A program made the translations under genes and the position numbers. From Palleronia sp. THAF1 (lineage in GTDB: Bacteria; Pseudomonadota; Alphaproteobacteria; Rhodobacterales; Rhodobacteraceae): a stretch of DNA of 64,000 bases. Location of the stretch: NCBI RefSeq assembly GCF_009363795.1, contig NZ_CP045420.1, forward strand, positions 2,895,001 through 2,959,000, written 5' to 3'. The notes below the pieces were generated by a model. That model saw only the letters and a program-made list of their open reading frames with translations, searched no databases and was not told the DNA's origin. This document shows, piece after piece, positions 37,600 through 45,745 of the stretch; within the stretch, counting starts at the first letter, position 1, and every line of letters begins with the position of its first letter.

Positions 37600-37776
37600 C
37601 TAGTCTCTATCGCCATCGTAGGGTTCCGGCCCCCGGATCGGCTTGTCGCGCCGTTCGTCGATGGCGACATCATCCTCAGGCTTCGAGGGTTTGTCGTACT
37701 TGGTCTGGCCCTTGCCCTTGTCTTCAGCTTCGCTGATGCCGAAGCCCTTCTTGGCGTCGTTGCGTTCTTTGCTCAT
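37600..37776 (-). CDS. Small hydrophilic conserved hypothetical protein
   Basis: 58 residues from MSKERNDAKKGFGI, with AAGGAC ten bases upstream. The protein is highly charged (Lys, Asp, Glu, Arg) with repeated Lys-Pro/Asp-rich segments (KYDKPSKPEDDVAIDERRDKPIRGPEPYDGD) and no hydrophobic core, so it is probably disordered. The longer in-frame extension at the N-terminus has no ribosome site. It sits between smc and a lipoprotein gene on the same strand. I see no known domain. Confidence 0.62.
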   Translation of the reverse strand: MSKERNDAKKGFGISEAEDKGKGQTKYDKPSKPEDDVAIDERRDKPIRGPEPYDGDRD

Positions 37777-37852
37777 GCCCGTGTCCTTCGATTGGGTGCA
37801 TCGGGAAACGCGTCGCAGACGAACCGGTTGCGCGACGCATGCGCACACAGGG

Positions 37853-38194
37853 TCAGTGCGGATCGAGCACGATCACAGCCGTCGGCACCGGCGGGGGCGC
37901 ATCCTTGCAGCGCAGGCGGGCGAGCACGATCGCCTGATCGCCATCGACACTACGCACGGGGCACCCGGCCACGCGCTCCACGGCCATGGTAGCGGCGTCG
38001 AAAACGGCGCGCTTCTTCGGAAGCCAATTGCGCGACACGCGAATGGCCTGCGCGGTGTCCCCCTTTATGCGGACCTGAAACGCCATAGCCCCGATCTCGA
38101 CACGCTGCGCTGGAACGTTGCGCATCGAGAGACTTGGCGAATCGCACCCTGCGAGGATGAGCACAAAGATCAGTAGAAGAGGTACAAACGGCAT
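37853..38194 (-). CDS. Small lipoprotein, unknown function
   Basis: 113 residues from MPFVPLLLIFVLILAGCDSP. The lipobox LAGC makes Cys17 the likely lipidated residue, so the protein is anchored in an envelope membrane. The mature domain is about 97 residues with two Cys (AGCPVRSV and LRCKDA) that could form a disulfide and several beta strands (MAFQVRIKG, DQAIVLARLRC, PTAVIVLD). A GTG at 38215 is another possible start. It is 23 bases after the hemolysin III homologue, so they may be cotranscribed. Confidence 0.7.
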   Translation of the reverse strand: MPFVPLLLIFVLILAGCDSPSLSMRNVPAQRVEIGAMAFQVRIKGDTAQAIRVSRNWLPKKRAVFDAATMAVERVAGCPVRSVDGDQAIVLARLRCKDAPPPVPTAVIVLDPH

Positions 38195-38217
38195 ACGACA
38201 CGTATACCCGGACACCC

Positions 38218-38895
38218 TTAAAGAAGCGTTAAGCCGCTAAGATCGCGGGTCACTTCAAGGCAAACGGCGGTGAAGAGGATCCCGGTCGCGATCAGCACGA
38301 TGGCGTGCCAGATCGCCGTCTGGAACGGCAGGCGCTTTGCCAGGAAGATCGGCACGCCCAAGGTGTAAAGCACACCGGCCACCGCGATCAGGATAGCGAC
38401 GGGGCGGTCCACGTCTGCCAGGATCTCTCGGCCGAAATAGACGCCGACCCAAGCCAGCCCCAGATACAGCGCCAAACCCAACCAGCGCAGGCGATCTGGT
38501 GCGATCATCTTCAGCGACGTGCCGCCCAGCGCCACGGCCCAAAGCCCCGCCAGAAAGCCCACCCCCGCCGATCCCGTCAGCGCGACAAGCGGCGTGAAAC
38601 TGCCAGCGATCTTAAGGTAGATGGCCGAGTGATCCAGCCGCTTGAACAGCGGGGTAAACCGACCCTCGGCCGACATGTTGTACAGCGCGGAACATCCCAG
38701 CATCGCCAGAAGCGTCGCACAGTAGACCGATACGGCCGCAACGGTGCCAGCATCGCCCCGCCACGTCACAGCCATCCAGACCAGCACCGGCACCGCGATT
38801 GCGGCCAGCGACAGACCCAACACGTGTACGACGGCATCGGACAGCCGTTCTGCGCGGACGCGGGGGTGAAGGGTGGGTGCGGTGATCGGGGCCAT
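38218..38895 (-). CDS. Hemolysin III/PAQR-family membrane protein (YqfA type)
   Basis: 225 residues with seven hydrophobic helices. Diagnostic PAQR motifs are SALYNMS (Ser and Tyr), FKRLDHSAIYLKIAGSFTPL (Asp and His) and the late WHAIVLIATGILF (His). The metal-binding His and Asp are conserved, as in other PAQR proteins. The name hemolysin III comes from a Bacillus protein, and lytic activity is not implied here. The start at 38895 follows the usual short N-terminus. It lies 22 bases from the lipoprotein gene. Confidence 0.88.
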   Translation of the reverse strand: MAPITAPTLHPRVRAERLSDAVVHVLGLSLAAIAVPVLVWMAVTWRGDAGTVAAVSVYCATLLAMLGCSALYNMSAEGRFTPLFKRLDHSAIYLKIAGSFTPLVALTGSAGVGFLAGLWAVALGGTSLKMIAPDRLRWLGLALYLGLAWVGVYFGREILADVDRPVAILIAVAGVLYTLGVPIFLAKRLPFQTAIWHAIVLIATGILFTAVCLEVTRDLSGLTLL

Positions 38896-38933
38896 ACAGC
38901 ATAACCTGGCCCCGAAGCGCTTGGCGGGGAAGA

Positions 38934-38969
38934 CCTGACGCAGCGTGCGTCGGTCAAACCCGCGTCAGG
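38934..38969. terminator. Hairpin at the mscL 3' end (possible terminator)
   Basis: CCTGACGC (38934-38941) pairs with GCGTCAGG (38962-38969) around a 20-base loop. It overlaps the mscL stop, and on the minus strand is followed by TCTTCCC, a weak T-rich tail. A terminator role is plausible but not strong. Confidence 0.4.
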
Positions 38970-39396
38970 AGTTGGACAGGCGGTCGCGAATCTCGATCAG
39001 CACATCCAACTCGGACGGGCCGGTCTTGACCTCTGGGGCGACATCGTCGGGCTTTTCTGCGACAGCCTTGAGACGGTTCACGAACTTCACCAGCATGAAG
39101 ACAACGAAGGCGATGATCAGGAAATTGATGATCGCGGTGACGAACGCACCATAGGCGAAGATCGCTGCACCGGCTTCGCGCGCGGCATCCAGACCGATGC
39201 CCTGCGGCACTTCACCTGCCAACACGATATACATCGACGTGAAATCGATCCCGCCCAAGATCAGGCCGATGATCGGATTGATCAGGTCCGTGACAAGGCT
39301 GGTAACGATGGCGGTGAACGCGGCACCGATGATGATCCCGACGGCGAGATCCATGACATTGCCCTTGGCAATGAAGTCCTTGAATTCCTGAAGCAT
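38965..39396 (-). CDS. mscL: Large-conductance mechanosensitive channel MscL
   Basis: 143 residues, a normal MscL. The N-terminal amphipathic helix and first membrane helix are [39 protein letters not shown], with the hydrophobic constriction around [11 protein letters not shown]. The second helix FGAFVTAI-like region reads [23 protein letters not shown], and the tail ends in a Leu-rich helix. It opens as a pressure-release pore on hypo-osmotic shock. It is divergent from the GST gene. Its role fits the osmotic genes opgCGH and ktrAB elsewhere in the window. Confidence 0.97.
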   Translation of the reverse strand: MLQEFKDFIAKGNVMDLAVGIIIGAAFTAIVTSLVTDLINPIIGLILGGIDFTSMYIVLAGEVPQGIGLDAAREAGAAIFAYGAFVTAIINFLIIAFVVFMLVKFVNRLKAVAEKPDDVAPEVKTGPSELDVLIEIRDRLSNS

Positions 39397-39611
39397 GAAG
39401 CTGTCCCCTTCTTTTTACGTCTGCGACTGTTCGCCGCGATCGCCCTATAGGCTTAGCCGCAAGGCCGGGGAAGCCTTTTTACGCAGGGGAAAGCGCGTAT
39501 GCGCTGACGCACTTGGTTTGCCGAAGTTGGTGCGCCTGTGCGTGTTCGCAAGTTTTGCGGTGAGGGCAAAGCACTAGATCGCAAGCGACACCGACCAAAA
39601 GGACCATTTTC

Positions 39612-40301
39612 ATGACCGACCTGAGCGCCTTTCCAATCACCCGCAAATGGCCCGCCGAGGACCCATCGGTGATTCAACTCTATTCTTTCCCAACGCCCAA
39701 CGGCGTGAAGGCCTCGATCATGCTGGAAGAGGTCGGCCTACCGTACGAGGCGCATCTGGTGAAACTTGGCGACGAATACGTCAAATCGCCGGAGTTCCTG
39801 TCTCTGAACCCCAACAACAAGATCCCCGCGATGATCGACCCCAACGGGCCGGACGGCCCCATCGGCCTATGGGAGAGCCACACGATCCTGACCTACCTTG
39901 CCGAAAAGACAGGCAAGCTGGGCGGCACCGGCGCTGCGCGGTGGGAGGTGCAGAAGTGGCTGTCGTGGCAGGTCGGCGGGCTGGGTCCGATGTTCGGACA
40001 GTTCGGCCATTTCGTGAAGCTGGCGAAAGAAGACGTGCCTTACGGCAAGGAACGCTACACCGAAGAAGCCAAGCGCCTGCTGGGCGTGATCGACCGTCAG
40101 CTAGAGAGGCGCGCGTGGGTCGCGGGCGACTACTCGATCGCCGATATCGCCATCGCTCCGTGGCTGAACGCCTTGGCGTTCTACGAGGGGCAGGAACTGG
40201 TCGGCTGGGACGACCACACCAATGCCGTGGACTACGTGCGCCGTTTCTACGAGCGTCCTGCCGTGCAGAAGGGCAAGTCCATCCCCGATCCGAAGGGCTA
40301 G
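39612..40301 (+). CDS. Glutathione S-transferase (YfcG/YghU-like)
   Basis: 229 residues. N-terminal thioredoxin fold: IQLYSFPTPNGVKASIMLEEVGLPYEAHLVKL, with the Thr/Asn motif (PTPNG) rather than a Tyr or Ser nucleophile, as in the nu class. LNPNNKIPAMID is followed by GLWESHTILTYLAEK, the glutathione-binding Glu-Ser pair. The C-terminal helical domain includes VAGDYSIADIAIAPWLNAL. It probably handles disulfides or peroxides with glutathione. It is convergent with alanine dehydrogenase and ends at a shared terminator. Confidence 0.9.
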   Translation: MTDLSAFPITRKWPAEDPSVIQLYSFPTPNGVKASIMLEEVGLPYEAHLVKLGDEYVKSPEFLSLNPNNKIPAMIDPNGPDGPIGLWESHTILTYLAEKTGKLGGTGAARWEVQKWLSWQVGGLGPMFGQFGHFVKLAKEDVPYGKERYTEEAKRLLGVIDRQLERRAWVAGDYSIADIAIAPWLNALAFYEGQELVGWDDHTNAVDYVRRFYERPAVQKGKSIPDPKG

Positions 40302-40365
40302 GGTCGCGGCAGAAAGCTGTTACATTTCGGAAGCGATGATGGCGCGGTTAACGTCTTGGCAATGA

Positions 40366-40404
40366 CTTTTTTTCGTAGCTGAAATCTCCAGCTACGAAAA
40401 AAAG
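40366..40404. terminator. Perfect bidirectional terminator between gst and ald
   Basis: A 15-bp exact inverted repeat, CTTTTTTTCGTAGCT (40366-40380) and AGCTACGAAAAAAAG (40390-40404), around a 9-base loop. The T7 and A7 ends give U-tracts in both directions, so it ends both convergent genes. Confidence 0.93.
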
Positions 40405-40427
40405 ATGTTAACGGCAGAATTTGCAAT

Positions 40428-41543
40428 TTATGCCAACACTTTAGAAACAGGCACCGCGTCGCGCTTCTGCGCCTGCCCGACGGGCTCGTTCGTCAGCTGC
40501 CCCGCATGCACGTTCAACCCTTCGGCAAGGTTCGCGTCGTCCCGGCACGCCTGCTTCCAGCCCTTGTCGGCCAGTGCCAGCATGAATGGCATCGTCGCGT
40601 TCGACAGCGCTTGCGTCGATGTGCGCGGCACCGCACCCGGCATATTGGCGACGCAGTAGTGCATGATGCCGTCGATCTCGAACGTCGGGTCCTGATGCGT
40701 CGTGGCCTTCGAGGTCTCGAAGCATCCCCCTTGGTCGATGGCCACATCCACCAGCACTGCGCCGGTCTGCATGTCCGCCAGTTGCGCGCGGCTGATCAGC
40801 TTGGGCGCTTCGGCCCCCGGCACCAGCACCGCGCCGATCACCATGTCGGCCTCTGCCACCAATTCGGCAGTGAAGGTCTTGGACGCATAGCCCGTTTTGA
40901 ACCGTTGCCCGAACATGTCGTCCAGCGCCCGCAAGCGCGGCAGCGAACGGTCCAGAACGGTGACGTCCGCACCCATCCCCGCAGCCACCCGCGCCGCATT
41001 GGTCCCGACGACACCGCCGCCGATCACCACGACGCGCGCAGGCTCGACCCCCGGCACGCCGCCCATCAGCACACCACGCCCGCCGTTCGCCTTCTGCAGC
41101 GTATAAGCGCCCATTTGCGGCGCAAGGCGACCGGCCACCTCGGACATCGGGGCCAGCAACGGCAGACCGCCGCGCCCATCCGTCACCGTCTCGTAGGCGA
41201 TGCAGGTGGCACCACTGGCCAGCAGATCGTCGGTCTGGGCGCGATCGGGCGCAAGGTGCAGGTAGGTGAACAGCACCTGCCCTTCGGACAGCATCGCACG
41301 CTCTGACGCCTGCGGTTCCTTGACCTTCACGATCAGCTCGGCGGCGTCGAAAATATCCTTCGCATCCGGCACGATCCGCGCGCCCGCAGCCTCGTAGTCG
41401 GCATCCGTATAGCCGGCCCCTTCGCCGGCACCCGCCTGAATCATGACGTCATGGCCGTGAACGACCGCCTCGGCGGCGGCGATAGGGGTCAGTCCGACGC
41501 GGAACTCCTGCGCCTTTATCTCTGTGGGGCAGCCGATCTTCAT
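40428..41543 (-). CDS. ald: Alanine dehydrogenase
   Basis: 371 residues from [20 protein letters not shown], with an AGGAGA site. Conserved residues: Arg15 in FRVGLTP, Lys in IVKVKEPQ, catalytic His in FTYLHLAPD, and the Rossmann motif [28 protein letters not shown]. The end region [22 protein letters not shown] is also typical. It reversibly oxidises L-alanine to pyruvate and ammonia with NAD+. It is divergent from an Lrp-type regulator, the arrangement in which such regulators activate ald in response to alanine. Confidence 0.97.
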   Translation of the reverse strand: MKIGCPTEIKAQEFRVGLTPIAAAEAVVHGHDVMIQAGAGEGAGYTDADYEAAGARIVPDAKDIFDAAELIVKVKEPQASERAMLSEGQVLFTYLHLAPDRAQTDDLLASGATCIAYETVTDGRGGLPLLAPMSEVAGRLAPQMGAYTLQKANGGRGVLMGGVPGVEPARVVVIGGGVVGTNAARVAAGMGADVTVLDRSLPRLRALDDMFGQRFKTGYASKTFTAELVAEADMVIGAVLVPGAEAPKLISRAQLADMQTGAVLVDVAIDQGGCFETSKATTHQDPTFEIDGIMHYCVANMPGAVPRTSTQALSNATMPFMLALADKGWKQACRDDANLAEGLNVHAGQLTNEPVGQAQKRDAVPVSKVLA

Positions 41544-41681
41544 GGGTCCGTCTCCTGCGGTTTCATTCCATAGGAGTCTAATCCGCTTCGGCCGGAAGAG
41601 GAGTGCGTTCTGCCTTGCCATTTCCAGCGGTAGCGGCAGGATCATGCGCAACACACGCATAAAACAGAAGGACTGCCCGCC

Positions 41682-42143
41682 ATATCCGCAATTGATGAAA
41701 TAGACCGACGCATCCTACGCGTGCTACAACGCAAAGGGCGACTGTCGAACGCCGAACTCAGCGCAGAGGTCGCCCTTAGCCCCTCTGCCTGCCACCGCCG
41801 TGTTGCACGCCTGGAATCCGAAGGCTTGATCGCAGGCTACGCCGCATTGCTGAACCGCCGCGCCTTGGCGCGAGGCGTAACCGTCTTCGTCGAGATCACA
41901 TTATCCGCCCAATCGGACGACACGCTCGACGCGTTCGAGGCAAGCGTGCTCCGTATCCCCGAGGTGCTGGAATGCCACCTGATGGCCGGGTCGGCGGACT
42001 ACCTGCTGAAAGTCGTGGTCGCCGACAGCGAGGATTTCGCGCGCCTGCATCGTCGCCACCTTGCCCGTCTGCCGGGTGTGGCGAAGATGGAATCGAGTTT
42101 CGCCCTCAAGCGCGTGCGGGAGACGACGGAGATACCTCTGTGA
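41682..42143 (+). CDS. Lrp/AsnC-family regulator divergent from ald (non-canonical start)
   Basis: The helix-turn-helix half reads SAIDEIDRRILRVLQRKGRLSNAELSAEVALSPSACHRRVARLE, an intact Lrp N-terminus. It is followed by the ligand domain (GYAALLNRRALARGVTVFVEI to MAGSADYLLKVVV). No ATG, GTG or TTG precedes IDEIDRRIL in frame. The AAGGA at 41668-41672 lies nine bases before an ATA at 41682, and an ATT follows at 41691. The first conventional start, GTG at 41721, would delete the first helix. I use 41682 provisionally. It likely regulates ald. The last 38 bases overlap the convergent esterase gene. Confidence 0.8.
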   Translation: MSAIDEIDRRILRVLQRKGRLSNAELSAEVALSPSACHRRVARLESEGLIAGYAALLNRRALARGVTVFVEITLSAQSDDTLDAFEASVLRIPEVLECHLMAGSADYLLKVVVADSEDFARLHRRHLARLPGVAKMESSFALKRVRETTEIPL

Positions 42144-42945
42144 TGTAATGCGCTGCCGCATCCAGTGCCGCGCGCCCTTCCGGGATCAGGTCGGGCCACA
42201 GCGGAAACAGATGCCACAGCCCCGGCCAGACGCGCAGATCCACCTCCGCACCCGCAAGCGCCGCACGGCGCGCGAAGATCAGCGAGTCGTCCAACAATAT
42301 CTCTGCCCCACAGGCCAAAATCATCGTCGGCGGCAGGCCGGTCAGATCGGCCGTGGCGGGCGAGACCTCTGGGTCCGTCGGGTCATAATCGCCCAGCGCC
42401 ATCCGCGCGAAACTCTCGTCGCCCTCGTGGTCGTTCATCAGATCAGCATCACGCTTCCGCGTCTCGGACAGTCCCGTGCGGTCGGTGTTGGGCGACATCA
42501 GCACCAGCCGCTGCACCAGGTCGGGCCGCCGCATCCACATAATCAGCGCCAACTGCCCACCCACCGAGTCGCCCACAACGGGCACGCAGCCCAGTGCCTC
42601 CAGCACCGCCTGCGCGGCATCGGGCTGGGCGGGCCACTTATGCTCGGGCGCCTTGGGATAATCCGGCACGATCACCTGCCGACCCGTCGCTTGCGCCACA
42701 TACCCAGCCGCCAGCGCATGGGTCTCCGGTGATCCCAGCACCAACCCGCCGCCATGCAGCCACAGGATCGGAGGACCTTCACCAAACATCCCGCAAGGCA
42801 CGCCGGCAATGGTCTCAGTCAGTACATCGGGCAAGGGCGCAAACAGATGGGAGAACGCCGCCCGCATCTGATCCGGCGCGCCGTCCATCTCGGTATCACG
42901 AATGCGCTGCGCCAGCGCGGCTTTGTCTTTGGGGCGATCTGTCAT
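42106..42945 (-). CDS. Alpha/beta hydrolase, HSL (hormone-sensitive lipase) family
   Basis: 279 residues from MTDRPKDKAALAQ. The HSL oxyanion motif is LWLHGGGLVLGSPETH (HGGG). The nucleophile is in VVGDSVGGQLAL, the acid near GAEILLDDSLIF and the catalytic His in WPGLWHLFPLWPD. The cap and the C-terminal helices complete a bacterial carboxylesterase of the HSL/BFAE type. The physiological ester is unknown. The gene overlaps the 3' end of the Lrp-type gene by 38 bases and is 30 bases from the DUF2834 gene. Confidence 0.9.
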   Translation of the reverse strand: MTDRPKDKAALAQRIRDTEMDGAPDQMRAAFSHLFAPLPDVLTETIAGVPCGMFGEGPPILWLHGGGLVLGSPETHALAAGYVAQATGRQVIVPDYPKAPEHKWPAQPDAAQAVLEALGCVPVVGDSVGGQLALIMWMRRPDLVQRLVLMSPNTDRTGLSETRKRDADLMNDHEGDESFARMALGDYDPTDPEVSPATADLTGLPPTMILACGAEILLDDSLIFARRAALAGAEVDLRVWPGLWHLFPLWPDLIPEGRAALDAAAHYITEVSPSSPARA

Positions 42946-42975
42946 AGCCAGCCAACGCACGGCCCGCCGGGCGGT

Positions 42976-43278
42976 TCAGCGCGCGCGCAGTCGCAGGAAG
43001 ATATACAGCGGCAGCCCGCAACTCACCCCGATGCAGAACGTCGCCGGGATCGCGATCAACCGCAGCCAGTCGCGGGTCTGCGCGGCTTCCCACAGCACCC
43101 AGACCGTCAGGGCAATAGCCGCAATCGTCAGGTCCCAAACCAGCCCGGTGGTCGAGGCGTTCACGTACCACGCATCGATCATCTGACCAAAGGAATTGCC
43201 CTGCCCCAGATAGGTCATAAACCAGTACATCGGATGCACCGCGCCCCAGACCGCCAGTGCAAGGAACACCCAACGCAT
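42976..43278 (-). CDS. DUF2834 small membrane protein
   Basis: 100 residues from MRWVFLALAVWGAVHPMYW. Three hydrophobic helices are evident (VFLALAVWGAVHPMYWFMTYL, GLVWDLTIAAIALTVWVLWEA and IAIPATFCIGVSCGLPLYIFL). The DUF2834 pattern of a GAxxP..W..YL followed by W.D....A........W.E is present. Function is unknown. Its start overlaps the stop of the upstream lipoprotein gene (TGATG), so it is the last gene in the argH transcript unit or is at least coupled to it. Confidence 0.82.
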   Translation of the reverse strand: MRWVFLALAVWGAVHPMYWFMTYLGQGNSFGQMIDAWYVNASTTGLVWDLTIAAIALTVWVLWEAAQTRDWLRLIAIPATFCIGVSCGLPLYIFLRLRAR

Positions 43279-43436
43279 CAGCGTGAGCTGCCGGAAACGC
43301 CGATGGTCGCGGTGCCGGATACATCGATCCGCACACCATCGCCCGTGGTCTCGATGCCCGGCGTGACAGGTTCGGGCTGGCCGTCGGCACCACATGCGGC
43401 CACCGTCAGGACAAGGATCACAGCAAACGGCTTCAT
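43278..43436 (-). CDS. Very small lipoprotein after argH
   Basis: 52 residues starting [24 protein letters not shown] is the lipobox (Cys15), so the mature lipoprotein is 38 residues, Gly/Thr/Asp rich with a possible short beta segment (GVRIDVSGTATIGVSG). It overlaps the argH stop and the DUF2834 start by one base each (TGATG), which supports it as a real coupled gene. I see this small lipoprotein as characteristic of the argH neighbourhood in Rhodobacterales. No function is known. Confidence 0.75.
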   Translation of the reverse strand: MKPFAVILVLTVAACGADGQPEPVTPGIETTGDGVRIDVSGTATIGVSGSSR

Positions 43437-44827
43437 CACAAGCGTTCCTTCCAACGGGCGATCTGCGCGCGCACGTTGTCGGGCGCGGTTCCTCCGTAGG
43501 ATGTGCGCGACGCGACCGAGTTGTCTACGCCCAAGACGGCGAACACGTCCTCGGTGATCGACGAATGCGCCGCCTGCATCTGCTCCAGCGACAGGTCGGG
43601 CAGGTCGCAGCCTTCGGATTCCGCCAGCGCCACCAGCGATCCGGTCACATGGTGGGCGTCGCGGAACGGCAAGCCAGCCTCTCGGACCAGCCAGTCGGCA
43701 AGGTCGGTTGCGGTGCTGAACCCATGCCCGGCGGCGGCGCGCAAGGCGTCCTTGTTCGCAGTCAGGTCCGACACCATCCCCGTCATCGCCGCCAGCGATA
43801 ACATCAACGTGTCGGCGGCGTCGAAGACCTGTTCCTTGTCTTCCTGCATGTCCTTTGAATAGGCGAGCGGCAGCCCCTTCATGACCATCAAAAGCGCCGA
43901 TTGCGCCCCGAAGATGCGCCCGATCTTGGCGCGGATCAGCTCTGCCGCGTCGGGGTTCTTCTTCTGCGGCATGATCGAAGATCCGGTCGAGAAACGGTCC
44001 GACAGCGTAACAAAGCGGAACTGCGCGGAGGACCATATCACCAGTTCCTCGCTCAGGCGGCTCAGGTGCATCGCGAGGATCGAGGACGCGCCAAGGAAGT
44101 CCAGCGCGAAGTCCCGGTCGGACACAGCATCCAGAGAGTTCGCCATGGGCCGGTCGAAGCCCAGCGCGTCCGCCGTCGCGTCCCGGTCGATCGGGAACGA
44201 CGTGCCCGCCAGCGCCGCAGCACCCAGCGGCGACTCGTTCATCCGCTTGCGCGCATCGGCGAAACGGGACGCATCGCGGCCCAGCATCTCGACATAGGCC
44301 AGCATGTGATGCCCCCATGTCACCGGCTGCGCGGTTTGCAGGTGGGTGAAGCCCGGCATCACCCAATCCGCGCCAGCCTCTGCCTGCACCAGCAACGCCT
44401 TTTGCAGCGCTGCGATGCCGTCCAAAGCCGCATCGCATTGGTCACGCACCCAAAGCCGGAAGTCGGTCGCCACTTGGTCGTTGCGCGACCGGCCCGTATG
44501 CAGCCGCCGCCCCGCGTCGCCGATCAGTTCGATCAACCGCGCTTCCACGTTCATGTGGATGTCTTCCAGCGCTGTCGAAAACTGAAACCTTCCGCCCTCG
44601 ATCTCTGACAAGACCGTCAACAGGCCTTCCCGGATCGCCTCTGCATCCTTATCCGTGATAATACCCTGCGCCGCCAACATCGCGGCATGGGCCCGAGAGC
44701 CCTGCACGTCCTGGGCCGCAAGTCGCTGGTCGTACCCGATCGAGGCGTTGATCGCCTCCATGATCGCGTCCGGGCCACCGGCGAAGCGGCCGCCCCACAT
44801 GGCGTTCGAGCTCTTGGAATCGGACAT
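43436..44827 (-). CDS. argH: Argininosuccinate lyase
   Basis: 463 residues from [15 protein letters not shown], with AAGG upstream of the ATG at 44827. Fumarase/aspartase-superfamily motifs: [57 protein letters not shown] (His) and the catalytic loop [20 protein letters not shown]. It splits argininosuccinate into arginine and fumarate, the last step of arginine synthesis. It is divergent from tlpA with only 22 bases between starts. Confidence 0.97.
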   Translation of the reverse strand: MSDSKSSNAMWGGRFAGGPDAIMEAINASIGYDQRLAAQDVQGSRAHAAMLAAQGIITDKDAEAIREGLLTVLSEIEGGRFQFSTALEDIHMNVEARLIELIGDAGRRLHTGRSRNDQVATDFRLWVRDQCDAALDGIAALQKALLVQAEAGADWVMPGFTHLQTAQPVTWGHHMLAYVEMLGRDASRFADARKRMNESPLGAAALAGTSFPIDRDATADALGFDRPMANSLDAVSDRDFALDFLGASSILAMHLSRLSEELVIWSSAQFRFVTLSDRFSTGSSIMPQKKNPDAAELIRAKIGRIFGAQSALLMVMKGLPLAYSKDMQEDKEQVFDAADTLMLSLAAMTGMVSDLTANKDALRAAAGHGFSTATDLADWLVREAGLPFRDAHHVTGSLVALAESEGCDLPDLSLEQMQAAHSSITEDVFAVLGVDNSVASRTSYGGTAPDNVRAQIARWKERL

Positions 44828-44849
44828 GAACGACCTTTCGGAGGATGAC

Positions 44850-45374
44850 ATGAAATTGCTTGCCGCCGCTCTTTATCTGGCGCTTGTCACGGGCGCAAAC
44901 GCCGCAGACCTTTCGGGTGTCGAACTGGCGGGCGACATGCGCAAGCTGGTCGTCCATTCCGAACCGAAGTCGGTACCGGACCTGACGATGGAAGCCCCCG
45001 ACGGCACGCAAACGACGTTGGCCGAGTACGCGGGCCAACCCGTCGTGTTGAACTTCTGGGCAACGTGGTGCGCCCCCTGCCGCGAGGAAATGCCGGCGTT
45101 GCAGCAGATCCAGCAGGACGGGCTGGCGCAGGTCGTGACGCTGGCGACAGGTCGGAACTCGGTCGAAGGCATCGAACGCTTCTTCGAAGAAGAGAGCATC
45201 ACCGATCTGCCGATTCTACTGGACCCGTCGCAAACCGCCGCGCGCCAGATGGCCGTCCTTGGCCTGCCTGTCACCGTTCTGATCGACGCGAAGGGCCAAG
45301 AAGTCGCACGCCTGACCGGCGGCGCGGACTGGGCGGACGAAAACGCCAGGGCCGTACTGGAAGCCCTTCGATGA
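44850..45374 (+). CDS. tlpA: TlpA-like thioredoxin-family protein
   Basis: 174 residues from [20 protein letters not shown], which provides an N-terminal signal. GGAGG lies five bases upstream. The redox motif [14 protein letters not shown] carries Cys74 and Cys77. Further thioredoxin-fold pieces are [28 protein letters not shown] and [26 protein letters not shown], with the cis-Pro in GLPVT. TlpA/ResA-type proteins keep periplasmic thiols reduced, for example in cytochrome c or Cu-site maturation. It overlaps the next gene by four bases. Confidence 0.9.
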   Translation: MKLLAAALYLALVTGANAADLSGVELAGDMRKLVVHSEPKSVPDLTMEAPDGTQTTLAEYAGQPVVLNFWATWCAPCREEMPALQQIQQDGLAQVVTLATGRNSVEGIERFFEEESITDLPILLDPSQTAARQMAVLGLPVTVLIDAKGQEVARLTGGADWADENARAVLEALR

Positions 45375-45745
45375 TCCACCTCCCCCCGCTTCTGGCCGCA
45401 TCGGCGGTATTCTACGGCGTGCGCTGGCTGCGGCGCGGGCGCGTCGGCACCGAAGACGCCGCCCGCGCGATCTGGTCCGACGCGCATCCGGGGGATGATG
45501 TAATCCGCTGCGCCGTGTCCCAGGACGGTCGCGCGGCGCTGGTGGAAAGCGACTGGGGCATGGGCGTGATCGGGCACAACGGGCGCATGGTGCAGCGGCT
45601 TGATACGGTCGCCGTCGAGCGGTCGGCCGACGGCCTGACCGTTCATGTGCCCGGAGACACCGTGCCCCTCAGGTTGTCGCAAACCGAAGCGACCGACTGG
45701 CACCAGCGCCTATCGTCGTCCCGGCCCAGCATCGACGCCGTCTGA
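45371..45745 (+). CDS. Conserved hypothetical protein with N-terminal membrane helix
   Basis: 124 residues from [20 protein letters not shown], which supplies one membrane helix. The remainder is soluble with beta-rich sequence (DVIRCAVSQDGRAALVES, WGMGVIGHNGRMVQRLDTV, VHVPGDTVPLRLSQTEA). It overlaps the tlpA stop (ATGA) and so is coupled to it. The AVSQDGRAALVESDWG stretch resembles a recurrent beta-meander. I recognise no family. Its stop abuts the stop of the convergent aminotransferase gene. Confidence 0.72.
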   Translation: MIHLPPLLAASAVFYGVRWLRRGRVGTEDAARAIWSDAHPGDDVIRCAVSQDGRAALVESDWGMGVIGHNGRMVQRLDTVAVERSADGLTVHVPGDTVPLRLSQTEATDWHQRLSSSRPSIDAV

